The notes under the pieces were generated by a model. The model was not told the DNA's origin and did no database searches. It saw only the letters and a list, made by a program, of their open reading frames with translations. Below, in pieces: positions 42,715 to 50,793 of a DNA stretch of 64,000 nucleotides. Every line of letters starts with the position of its first letter. Within the stretch, counting starts at the first letter, position 1. Origin of the DNA: Fen-1273 sp035516035 (GTDB lineage: Bacteria; Bacteroidota; Ignavibacteria; UBA10030; UBA6906); NCBI GenBank assembly GCA_035516035.1, contig DATJAS010000127.1:13708-77707 (forward strand). The letters are read 5' to 3'. A program made the position numbers and the translations under genes.

Positions 42715-42915
42715 TCCGCCCCACGTCGGCGAACACGAGCGCGCGAGCGACGACCATGTCTCTTCCGCGCCCGTGGAGTCTCTTCTCTCCACCTGCTTCA
42801 TATTAGCCATCAATTCCGCAGTCGCGCCGCTCGCAGATTTTTGCCCTTCGCCGGTCTCCCCTCTAAACTGTTTTCTCTGAACGACTTTTGCTGTTACCGT
42901 CATTTCCCGCCCCGC

Positions 42916-42931
42916 AGGCACGCCTCTTGCT
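42916..42931 (+). promoter_or_regulatory. Candidate sigma-54 (RpoN) promoter of the porin-Cache-chemoreceptor operon
   Basis: AGGCACGCCTCTTGCT matches TGGCACG-N4-TTGCT at all but one position, with GG (42917-42918) and GC (42929-42930) exactly ten bases apart. Transcription would begin near 42942, about 67 bases before the ATG at 43009. Upstream, 42715-42900 shows no other recognisable signal. Confidence 0.65.
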
Positions 42932-43008
42932 CATGCTCTCGCGCCCGATGGCCTCGTCTGATGTGGCGGGGTGGGAGGGGCGTGCTTTAATCACTCAGCG
43001 AGGATCGC

Positions 43009-44115
43009 ATGAAAAGATCGGCAGCAAACCTGTTCACCATGCTCTGCGCGCTCGTCGTGCTTAACGCCGGCGCGCTGGCTCAATCGACCCCGGCGCAGAA
43101 CGGCACAGTCCCCGACGCGCCGAAGAGCCAGGGCGCCTTTGCGCCCACCTGGGGCGCGACGCTCTTTGCCAACTACATGTACAGCGTCAAGGGGACAGAC
43201 GGAAAATACTTCACCCGGTTCGACCTTGACCGCGTGTACCTCACGATGAAGGCCCCGCTCTCGGACGAGTGGAAATTTCAGGCGACCACGGATATTTACC
43301 GGAACGCCGGGACGACGTCGTATTACAACGGGCTCGACGTCCGTTTGAAATTCGCATTCGTGGACTATACTCCCGTCACCTCGCTTTCGGTCAAGTTCGG
43401 CATGATCCCCGGGCCGTGGAACGGCCTCGTGGAGACCTTCTGGAAATACCGCGGCGTCGCGCAGACTGCGAGCGACAAGTTCGGCCTGATCAATACTGCG
43501 GACCTCGGCCTCTCGGCTTCGTACGTCCTCCCGGCGAAATACGGCGACGTCAGCTTCTACATGCTGAACGGCACGGGATACGCGGCTCCCGAGGCAAACC
43601 GGTTCAAGGACTACGTCCTGCGCGCGACGGTGTGTCCCTTCCCGAACGTCGACGACCTCAAGGGCATCACGCTGGGCGGGCTCGGCTACTTTGGATCCAA
43701 CGGGACGACCGTGGCGCTCGAGAAGAACAGGATCGGCGGGTTCGTCGGTTACAATTCGCCCGTGGTCACACTCGGCAGCGAATACCTGGTCGTGAAAGGA
43801 GCACCGACCAACCCGGACACGATCGTGTCGGGGAACCTCCTCTCCGTGTTCTGCGAGCTCAAGTCGCCGTTTGCGGGCTGTGCGTCGCAGTTCTCGCTCA
43901 TCGGCAGGTTCGACGTGAACGAGCCGAACGTGAACAAGGGGGGAGATGTCACGCGGTTTTACGTGGTCGGACTCGTCTGGAAGGCGACGGACAGGGTGTG
44001 GTGGACGATCGATCACCAGGAATACCTCACGGAGTCGGCGACGCAGAAGGCCACCGACGGCACCATGGTCAACGCCGACGTGCGCTGGTTCCTCCATGCG
44101 ATCCTGATATTCTAG
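43009..44115 (+). CDS. Outer-membrane porin-like beta-barrel protein
   Basis: A 368-residue exported protein with a signal peptide (MLCALVVLNAGALAQ). It is built of alternating amphipathic strands (for example TRFDLDRVYLTMKAPL, KFAFVDYTPVTSLSVKFGMI, DVSFYMLNGTGY) and ends in Phe, the usual C-terminal signature for outer-membrane barrel insertion. The size and pattern fit a phosphate-selective or general porin-type barrel of about 16 strands. GAGG lies five bases before the ATG. It is first in an operon with a Cache-domain protein and a chemoreceptor, so uptake and sensing of one solute may be linked (inference). Confidence 0.82.
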   Translation: MKRSAANLFTMLCALVVLNAGALAQSTPAQNGTVPDAPKSQGAFAPTWGATLFANYMYSVKGTDGKYFTRFDLDRVYLTMKAPLSDEWKFQATTDIYRNAGTTSYYNGLDVRLKFAFVDYTPVTSLSVKFGMIPGPWNGLVETFWKYRGVAQTASDKFGLINTADLGLSASYVLPAKYGDVSFYMLNGTGYAAPEANRFKDYVLRATVCPFPNVDDLKGITLGGLGYFGSNGTTVALEKNRIGGFVGYNSPVVTLGSEYLVVKGAPTNPDTIVSGNLLSVFCELKSPFAGCASQFSLIGRFDVNEPNVNKGGDVTRFYVVGLVWKATDRVWWTIDHQEYLTESATQKATDGTMVNADVRWFLHAILIF

Positions 44116-44163
44116 ACCAGGGGCGACGGCTGGAGCGCCTCACTCACAGGAAAGGAGAGATTC

Positions 44164-44619
44164 ATGAAACAGGTTCTTGCAGTGATGCTCGCCGCCCTCA
44201 TCGCGGCGGGCGTCGGGGTCGCGGGGGAGAAACGCGGGACGCCGGCGGAAGCCGAGGCGCTGGTGAAGCGGGCGATCGCCTTCGTGAAGGCGAACGGGAA
44301 GGAGAAGGCGTTCGAGGAGTTCAGCAACCCGAAGGGGAAATTCGTGGAGGGGGACCTGTACATCTTCGTGTACGACATGACCGGCAAGTGCCTGGCGCAC
44401 GGCGGGAACGCGCGGATGGTCGGCAAGGATCTCATGGACCTCAAGGACGCCGACGGGAAGCTGTTCGTCAAGGAGCGCGTGGACATGGCCACGTCGGCGG
44501 GGAAAGGGTGGCAGAACTACAAGTGGAACAACCCCGCGGTGAACAAGATCGAGAACAAGACCGCGTACATCGAGAAGTTCGAGGACATCATCGTCGGTGC
44601 CGGCGCCTACAAGCCGTAG
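44164..44619 (+). CDS. Stand-alone exported single-Cache-domain protein
   Basis: A 151-residue protein with a signal peptide (VLAVMLAALIAAGVGVAG) followed by one small Cache-type sensor domain: ALVKRAIAFVKANGKEKAFEEFSNPKGKF, LYIFVYDMTGKCLAHG, MVGKDLMDLKDADGK and YIEKFEDIIVGAGAY. These are hallmarks of the sCache_2 family, normally the extracytoplasmic part of chemoreceptors and kinases. Here it is free in the periplasm, 65 bases before a chemoreceptor that lacks a Cache domain, and so may act as its ligand-binding partner. An AGGAAAGGAGAG tract precedes the ATG. Confidence 0.88.
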   Translation: MKQVLAVMLAALIAAGVGVAGEKRGTPAEAEALVKRAIAFVKANGKEKAFEEFSNPKGKFVEGDLYIFVYDMTGKCLAHGGNARMVGKDLMDLKDADGKLFVKERVDMATSAGKGWQNYKWNNPAVNKIENKTAYIEKFEDIIVGAGAYKP

Positions 44620-44683
44620 GGCGGGACCCGCACCAAATCCACGAACATCCAGGGGCCGGCCGTGCGGGCCGGAGACTGACACC

Positions 44684-46426
44684 ATGCTGAAAACCATACT
44701 TGCGCGTCTGACGCTGTCCAGGAAGCTTCTCGTGGGGCCCACCGTCGTGGTGGCCTTCCTCATCGCGATCGGGGCCATCGCGTACCTCGGGCTTCGCGCC
44801 CAGCGGTCTGCCCTGGACGACATCTACACGACGCGCTTCAGGACGTACCAGGATGCCGCGGCGATCAACGACCTGATCACCGACGCGCACGGGAGCGTGT
44901 ACAAGCTCATCGCGTGGTCGCGCGCGAATTACGACCCCTCGAAGATCGACGTGCTCGGCAAGGCGCAGATGGCGAAAGTCGACAGCGCTATCGCGACGAT
45001 TGCGAACCGGGCGAAGGCGTCGGCGTCCCTCTCCAGTGCCGCCACATACGGCCGGGCGCTCGCGCAGGCCACCGAGTACCGGAAAGCGGTTTTCACTGTG
45101 GTGGATTTCGCGGGGGTGGACCTCAACACCGCGACGATGGCCATGGGCACCGCGGAGGACAAGTACGCGGTCCTCGCCGAGACGCTGGGTTCGCTCGAGC
45201 GGGATGAGGCGGCGCTGAGCCGATCCGCGTACGACGGCGCGGTGGCGTCGTACGGTGTCGTGGTCACGGTATTCCTCGGCGTCTTTATCGGGGCCCTCGC
45301 CCTCTCGCTCCTGATCACGCTCCGTGTGAACGCGCACATCACCGCGCCCGTCAGCGCAATGACCGGGTTGATTGACGTGCTCGCCGGCGGGGATCTCACG
45401 CGGGAGCTTCCGGTGGAAAGCCGGGATGAGCTGGGGGTGATGGCGGAGCGCCTGAACGAGATGATCAGGAACCTCCGCGAGATGATCGGCGGGATCATCG
45501 AGGCGGTTGCCACGCTCGCCGGGGCGAGCACGCAGATCTCGAGCAGCACGGAGGAGATGGCCGCCGGGTCGCAGGAGCAGACCTCGCAGGCGAGCGAGGT
45601 GGCCTCCGCAGTCGGGCTGATGGCCAGATCGATCGCCGAGAACTCGACGAGCGCCGCGGAAGCGGCCTCGACGGCCAGGAAGGCGAAAGAGGCCGCAGAG
45701 CGGGGGGGCCAGGTGGTGCAGAAGACGGTGGGCGGGATGCGGCGCATCGCGGAGGTCGTGAACGGTTCCGCCGCGACCGTCCAGACGCTCGGGAAATCCG
45801 GGGACCAGATCGGCGAGATCATCTCCGTGATCGACGACATCGCGGACCAGACGAATCTCCTGGCGCTGAACGCGGCCATCGAGGCCGCGCGTGCGGGGGA
45901 GCAGGGGAGGGGCTTCGCCGTCGTTGCCGACGAGGTCCGGCGCCTTGCGGAACGGACCACGAAGGCGACGAAGGAGATTGCCGGGATGATCCGCACCATC
46001 CAGTCGGAAACAAAGGGGGCGGTCTCCGCGATGAACCAGGGGACGAAGGAGGTGACGGAGGGGATCACGCTGGCTGACCACGCCGGGGCGGCCCTTGCAG
46101 AAATCGTGCGCATCTCCCAGGAGGTGACGGACCGGATCACGGGGATTGCCGCGTCGAGCGAGCAGCAGTCGGCGACGAGCGAGGAGATTGCGAAGAACGT
46201 CGAAGCCATACGCACGGTGACGGCAGAGACCGCCTCGGGCGAGCAGCAGATTGCGCGCGCGGCGGAGGATCTTAACCGGCTGACCGAGAACCTGCAGCGC
46301 CTTACGTCACGGTTCAGGCTCCCCGGCACGGCGGGCGCGCCCCGCGCCCATGAGCCCGCGCACGCGGAAGGCATCTCGGCGCTCGCCGTGCGGTCAAACG
46401 GAAAGATCGTGCAGGCGAAGAAGTAG
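44684..46426 (+). CDS. Methyl-accepting chemotaxis protein
   Basis: A 580-residue chemoreceptor. Membrane helix 1 is at about residues 15-38, a helical-bundle periplasmic sensor runs to about 185, membrane helix 2 lies near 188-214, a HAMP domain near 215-270, and a long signalling coiled coil follows. The conserved hairpin tip is near residue 385 (DDIADQTNLLALNAAIEAARAGEQGRGFAVVADEV, shown here in part). The sensor looks like a four-helix bundle rather than a Cache fold. There is no C-terminal NWETF-type pentapeptide; the end is basic. It is last in an operon with a porin and a free Cache-domain protein. Confidence 0.93.
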   Translation: MLKTILARLTLSRKLLVGPTVVVAFLIAIGAIAYLGLRAQRSALDDIYTTRFRTYQDAAAINDLITDAHGSVYKLIAWSRANYDPSKIDVLGKAQMAKVDSAIATIANRAKASASLSSAATYGRALAQATEYRKAVFTVVDFAGVDLNTATMAMGTAEDKYAVLAETLGSLERDEAALSRSAYDGAVASYGVVVTVFLGVFIGALALSLLITLRVNAHITAPVSAMTGLIDVLAGGDLTRELPVESRDELGVMAERLNEMIRNLREMIGGIIEAVATLAGASTQISSSTEEMAAGSQEQTSQASEVASAVGLMARSIAENSTSAAEAASTARKAKEAAERGGQVVQKTVGGMRRIAEVVNGSAATVQTLGKSGDQIGEIISVIDDIADQTNLLALNAAIEAARAGEQGRGFAVVADEVRRLAERTTKATKEIAGMIRTIQSETKGAVSAMNQGTKEVTEGITLADHAGAALAEIVRISQEVTDRITGIAASSEQQSATSEEIAKNVEAIRTVTAETASGEQQIARAAEDLNRLTENLQRLTSRFRLPGTAGAPRAHEPAHAEGISALAVRSNGKIVQAKK

Positions 46427-46433
46427 ACACTCC

Positions 46434-46464
46434 GTCATCGCGAGCGCTCTTCGCGGAGCAATCT
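46434..46464 (+). repeat. Dispersed repeat copy
   Basis: GTCATCGCGAG to GGAGCAATCT, 8 bases after the chemoreceptor stop. Here only the left half of the terminal pair has changed. Confidence 0.85.
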
Positions 46465-46470
46465 ACATTG

Positions 46471-46492
46471 AGAATGCTCCGCTCGCACTGAC
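46471..46492 (-). repeat. Dispersed repeat, inverted and degenerate
   Basis: Read on the minus strand it is GTCAGTGCGAGCGGAGCATTCT, a short inverted copy between two direct ones. Confidence 0.65.
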
Positions 46493-46495
46493 GAC

Positions 46496-46546
46496 GTCAT
46501 CGCGAGTGGCGGTGGCGCTTCAGGCGCCACCGCCACGTGGCGATCT
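46496..46546 (+). repeat. Dispersed repeat with long perfect stem, ATCGC/GCGAT variant
   Basis: GTCATCGCGAG to GTGGCGATCT around a perfect 13-bp hairpin (46506-46518 with 46524-46536, loop TTCAG). Both halves of the terminal pair have changed together. Confidence 0.9.
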
Positions 46547-46589
46547 CGCCCATACTGAGCGGCGAGCAGTTTTCACGCTGCAATCCCGC

Positions 46590-48050
46590 CTACAGCGCGG
46601 CGAGCAGCTTTTCTGCTTTTGTCCGCACGCACGCGTAGTTCATGAAGGGGAGCCCGTAAAACTTGGCTGCGGCCTTCGCGTAGGAGCGGGCGTCGTCTGT
46701 CTTCCCCGAAGCCTGTGAGGCGAGCGCAATGTTGTACAGGACGCGGGGGTCCTGCTGGTTCGCCTGCTTCAGCTCGGTAATCGCCCCAGCGTAGTCCTTC
46801 TGCTCGAGCGCGATCAATCCCGATAGCTCGTGCGCCAGCCGCATCTGGTTCCTGCTCTGTCGCTTCTCCGCTTCCTGCCGCAGCGCGTCGGTCTCCGTCC
46901 GCGCCGAGGCGAGGTCCCCCTTTTGGATCATCACCCTGGCTACGTTTGCGTGGTGGAACAGCGCGTTCGCCGCCTTGACGTCGGCAGCGAGTGACGATTC
47001 CTGTACGATGTCGTTTGAGCGTTTGAATTCGGCCATCGCCTCGTCGCTTTTCCCCTCCTCCAACAGGATGGTCGCGATCATGAACCTGTCCCCCGACATT
47101 GATCCCGCGTCCTTGAGCTTCTCCGCGATTGCGCATTCCCTGTTGATCTCCTTCATGGCCATGTCGGACTTTCCCTCGTCCATATACACGACCGCGCGCG
47201 TGAAGAGGGCGAGCCGCGTCTCACCGGGGTTCCGCGCCGCGTCTATCTCTTTCTGGATCTCGGCGAGGGCGTCCACGTGCCTGTTCTGGTACATCATGCA
47301 CGCGGCGATGCCGGTAAACGAGTTGGCGAAATGGGGATTGACCGCGAGGGCCTTCTGGTACTGCGCGGCGGATTCGTCGAACCGGCCTATCTTCAGGAGC
47401 AGCTCCGCATACGAATCAAATGGGTTTGGGTCCGTGGGGAGAAGCTCGGTATACTTCTTGAAAGTGGCTTCCGCCTCGTCGTACCGCTCCAGGGCCCGGT
47501 AGGCGTACCCGAGCTGGTTGTAGGCGGGAGCGAACCCCGGCGCCGTGTCGACCGCCTTTTTCAGGTGATCCACCGCTTCCGTGTATTCCTGCTGCGCAAA
47601 GTATGCCGTTCCCACCAGCATCTGTGCCCGCTCGTCGTCCGGATACTCCTTTGCCAGCTCCTGGTACAACTCGAGCTGTACGCCGGGCCTGGCGTTCACG
47701 CCCGCGATGAACCCCTTGATCATGAGCTGCTCACCGTGAGACGTGCCGGCCGACGTCTCTTCGGCCTTGTGCATCTCTTCGAAGAACGTCTTGGCGATGG
47801 GAGCCGCCTGGGCCATGAAGAGGTGGGCGAGCGCGAAATTCCCGTCCTCCTTGAGCGCCTTCTGAAAGTATGGGATGGCGTCTGTAAGCCGCAGATCGTC
47901 GACGAGCTTTCTCCCCTCCATGAAGAACCCGACCGCCTTCGTCGAGTTGGATGTAGCGGGGATCTTGTCGGCCGCCTCGGCCGCTGTTGCCAGGATCGCG
48001 GTCGCAACGAGGAGGGAAAGAAGGCGGAAAACAGCGCGGGTTTGTCGCAT
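46590..48050 (-). CDS. Exported TPR-repeat protein
   Basis: A 486-residue protein with a signal peptide (LLSLLVATAILATAAEAA) and about eight to nine tetratricopeptide repeats, recognisable in segments such as AIPYFQKALKEDGNFALAH, AVDHLKKAVDTAPGFAPAY, AEATFKKYTELLPTDPNPF, SAAQYQKALAVNPHFAN and AITELKQANQQDPRVLY. TPR arrays mediate protein-protein contacts, so this is probably a periplasmic scaffold. The ATG at 48050 has GGAGGA five bases upstream. The gene is divergent from acs. The specific role is unknown. Confidence 0.88.
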   Translation of the reverse strand: MRQTRAVFRLLSLLVATAILATAAEAADKIPATSNSTKAVGFFMEGRKLVDDLRLTDAIPYFQKALKEDGNFALAHLFMAQAAPIAKTFFEEMHKAEETSAGTSHGEQLMIKGFIAGVNARPGVQLELYQELAKEYPDDERAQMLVGTAYFAQQEYTEAVDHLKKAVDTAPGFAPAYNQLGYAYRALERYDEAEATFKKYTELLPTDPNPFDSYAELLLKIGRFDESAAQYQKALAVNPHFANSFTGIAACMMYQNRHVDALAEIQKEIDAARNPGETRLALFTRAVVYMDEGKSDMAMKEINRECAIAEKLKDAGSMSGDRFMIATILLEEGKSDEAMAEFKRSNDIVQESSLAADVKAANALFHHANVARVMIQKGDLASARTETDALRQEAEKRQSRNQMRLAHELSGLIALEQKDYAGAITELKQANQQDPRVLYNIALASQASGKTDDARSYAKAAAKFYGLPFMNYACVRTKAEKLLAAL

Positions 48051-48464
48051 ACGTCCTCCGATGGTGTGTAAGGTCATGTCGGGAGGGAGGATAGCGAGAT
48101 CAAACCGTCTCAATCAATCCAATAGTGCCGGACGGGTGCCCGCAGTGACGAACCGGATGCAGGCAGTGACGGAACGGACAGAGGTGTTTAGACCGAAAAT
48201 CCCCCAAATTATTGCTTTTTACGCGCACCCTCTCTATCTTGGCCCTATCGCGTAATTTCCGGCGTCTTTCCTCCGACAGAAGGCAGTATCACACCTCCAA
48301 TGAAAAGACCGCACCTCGCAGCAGCTTCCAGGGAATCCTCCCGTTCCAACCCGAAAATCCCGTAGTCGCTCGTGATCAGACAGAATCCGAATCAGGACGC
48401 ACCGCATCGTTCTTTGGGCTGAAATTTCATCACGTCAATAATCAATCAGAGGGAGGGCTGGACA
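48051..48464. other. Divergent intergenic region upstream of acs (414 bases)
   Basis: Separates the TPR gene (minus) from acs (plus). It must hold both promoters, but no confident motif is seen. A near-identical 16-base pair, GCAGTGACGAACCGGA at 48142 and GCAGTGACGGAACGGA at 48163, might be an operator or chance. Confidence 0.4.
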
Positions 48465-50375
48465 ATGTCCGCCGGCAACACTGCATCCACGCTCAAGGGT
48501 GAAGTCTACTCACCGTCCAGCGAGGTCGTCGCTCAGGCAAACGTCAACGACCCCGAAGCAGCACGCAAGGACGCGTCCCGGGACCTGGAAGGGTACTGGG
48601 CGAAGCGCGCGGAGGAGCTATTCTGGTACAAGAAGTGGGACAGGGTCCTTGACGATTCCAACAAGCCGTTCTACAAGTGGTTCGTCGGCGGAAAGACGAA
48701 CATCGTGGCGAACGCCATCGACAGGCACGTCCGCACCTGGCGGCGGAACAAGCTCGCCCTCATCTGGGAGGGTGAGAAAGGGGACCTCCGGACGTTTTCC
48801 TATCACGCCCTCGCCCGGGAGGTATGCAAGTTTGCCAACGTCCTCAAGAGCATGGGGGTCAACAAGGGGGACCGGGTGACGATCTACATGCCGCGCATCC
48901 CGGAGACGGTCATCGCCATGCTGGCCACGGCGAAGATCGGCGCGGTCCATTCGGTGGTCTACGGCGGCTTCTCCGTCGAGGCGCTTCACGGCCGCATAGA
49001 GGACAGCGAGTCGAAGGTGATCGTCACGGCGGACGGCGGATTCATGAACGGGAAGACGATCGAGCTGAAGAAGATCGTCGATGAGGCCCTCAAGCGCACG
49101 GCAGCCCCCGAAAACGTGGTGGTTGTCAAACACACGGGGAAGGAAGTCTCGATGGAAGCGGGGCGGGACTACTGGTACCACGAGCTCATGGCGATGCCCC
49201 TGGTGCGGAATTCCAACCGGTGCGAGACGGAAGAGATGGACGCCGAAGACCCGCTCTACATTCTCTATACGTCCGGCACCACCGGCAAGCCGAAGGCCAT
49301 CCTCCACACGCACGGGGGATACCAGGTGGGCGTATACGCCACGCTCAAGGACGTGTTCGACCTGAAGGAGGAGGATCGCTGGTGGTGCACCGCCGACCCC
49401 GGCTGGGTGACCGGCCACTCGTACATCGTGTACGCGCCGCTCATCGCCGGCGCGACGTCCGTGATGTACGAAGGGGCGCCGACATACCCGTTCCCCGACC
49501 GCTGGTGGACGATCGTCGAGAAGTACGGCGTCTCCGTGATGTACACGACCCCGACGGCCATCCGCGGGCTCATGCGGTTCGGGGCCGCGTGGCCGAACAG
49601 GCACGACCTCACCTCCCTCAGGCTTCTCGGCTCCGTCGGTGAGCCCATCAATCCCGAGGCCTGGCGCTGGTTCTACAAGAACATCGGCAAAGAGAAATGT
49701 CCGATCATGGACACCTGGTGGCAGACCGAGACGGGGATGTTCATGATCACCCCCATGCCCGCGATGCCGCTGAAGCCCGGCTCCGGCAGCAGGCCCTACC
49801 CGGGGGTCGAAGCCGACGTCGTGGGTGAAGACGGGAAGCCCGTCAAGCCCGGCGAGGAAGGGTTCCTGGTCCTGAAGAAGCCCTGGCCGGCGATGCTTCG
49901 CACCGTCTACAAGGATCCGGAGAGGTACGTGAAGACGTACTGGAGCAGGTATCCCGGCATGTACACGACGGGGGATTCCGCGCGCAAGGACGAGGACGGC
50001 TACTTCTGGGTGATCGGCCGCGTGGATGACGTGATCAAGGTGAGCGGCTACCGCCTCGGCACGGCCGAACTCGAATCCGCCTTCGTCAGCCATCCCTCCG
50101 TCGCGGAAGCGGCCGTGATCGGCCTTCCCCACGAGATCAAGGGGGTCGCGATCCACGCCTACGTGACGCTCAAGGCCGGGATTGACAAGTCGGACACGCT
50201 TGTCGACGAGCTGAAGCAGCACATCGCGCACGAGGTGGGGCCGATTGCGAAGCCTGAGACGATCGACTTCGTTCCCACGCTCCCCAAGACGCGATCCGGG
50301 AAGATCATGCGTCGCGTCCTCAAGGCGCGTGCGCTCGGCATGGACGAGGGAGACCTCTCGACCCTGGAAGACTGA
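48465..50375 (+). CDS. acs: Acetyl-CoA synthetase
   Basis: A 636-residue AMP-forming enzyme that converts acetate, ATP and CoA to acetyl-CoA in the cytoplasm, at normal length. Motifs in order are VHSVVYGGFS, the P-loop-like YTSGTTGKPK, the acetate-pocket WWCTADPGWVTGHSY, DTWWQTETG, YTTGDSARKDEDGYFWVIGRVDD, and the C-terminal TRSGKIMRR with Lys613, the residue that is acetylated in Acs enzymes to switch activity off. GGGAGGG precedes the ATG. It is followed by the acetate permease genes and a CBS-nucleotidyltransferase, a classic acetate-use cluster. Confidence 0.96.
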   Translation: MSAGNTASTLKGEVYSPSSEVVAQANVNDPEAARKDASRDLEGYWAKRAEELFWYKKWDRVLDDSNKPFYKWFVGGKTNIVANAIDRHVRTWRRNKLALIWEGEKGDLRTFSYHALAREVCKFANVLKSMGVNKGDRVTIYMPRIPETVIAMLATAKIGAVHSVVYGGFSVEALHGRIEDSESKVIVTADGGFMNGKTIELKKIVDEALKRTAAPENVVVVKHTGKEVSMEAGRDYWYHELMAMPLVRNSNRCETEEMDAEDPLYILYTSGTTGKPKAILHTHGGYQVGVYATLKDVFDLKEEDRWWCTADPGWVTGHSYIVYAPLIAGATSVMYEGAPTYPFPDRWWTIVEKYGVSVMYTTPTAIRGLMRFGAAWPNRHDLTSLRLLGSVGEPINPEAWRWFYKNIGKEKCPIMDTWWQTETGMFMITPMPAMPLKPGSGSRPYPGVEADVVGEDGKPVKPGEEGFLVLKKPWPAMLRTVYKDPERYVKTYWSRYPGMYTTGDSARKDEDGYFWVIGRVDDVIKVSGYRLGTAELESAFVSHPSVAEAAVIGLPHEIKGVAIHAYVTLKAGIDKSDTLVDELKQHIAHEVGPIAKPETIDFVPTLPKTRSGKIMRRVLKARALGMDEGDLSTLED

Positions 50376-50389
50376 TCGCTCAGAAGTTT

Positions 50390-50411
50390 GTCATTGCGAA
50401 CGCTTGGAACT
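50390..50411 (+). repeat. Dispersed repeat, truncated left half
   Basis: GTCATTGCGAACGCTTGG directly before a complete compound copy, 14 bases after the acs stop. Confidence 0.6.
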
Positions 50412-50490
50412 GTCATTGCGAGGGGCGCCGCAGGCGCCTACGCCCCGAAGTCCGCTCTTTGGACCACGCCGCTCTTAGGCGTGGCAATCT
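50412..50490 (+). repeat. Compound dispersed repeat (three-hairpin form)
   Basis: GTCATTGCGAG to GTGGCAATCT, with GGCGCC-GCA-GGCGCC, TCC/GGA and CCACGCC-GCTCTTA-GGCGTGG hairpins. It ends 24 bases before the yjcH-like start codon. Confidence 0.9.
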
Positions 50491-50514
50491 AGCCCACCAC
50501 TACAGGAGGTCGCA

Positions 50515-50793
50515 ATGGAAGACCGCGAGGAGGCACTCAGGAAGATCTCGGCCGAGCGATGGCGGATCGCGATCGTTCTGAGTGCGTGCATGCTGGTGAT
50601 CTACTTCGGCTTCATCCTGCTGATCGCGTTTGACAAGCCGCTCATGGGGTCGCTCCTCACCGACGGGCTCAGCCTCGGCATCCTGCTCGGGGCCCTGGTG
50701 ATCGTCTCGGCCTGGGTGCTGACGACAGTCTACGTCCGGTGGGCGAACCGCGTGTACGACGAGAAGATCGAACAGCTCAGGAGCAGGTCATGA
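50515..50793 (+). CDS. yjcH: DUF485-family membrane protein (YjcH-like)
   Basis: A 92-residue inner-membrane protein with two helices, about residues 22-43 and 52-78, and short charged ends, as in E. coli YjcH. Family members are co-encoded with the acetate symporter and are thought to act with it. A near-perfect AGGAGGT lies before the ATG. The stop overlaps the actP start (ATGA), so the two are translated together. Confidence 0.9.
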   Translation: MEDREEALRKISAERWRIAIVLSACMLVIYFGFILLIAFDKPLMGSLLTDGLSLGILLGALVIVSAWVLTTVYVRWANRVYDEKIEQLRSRS

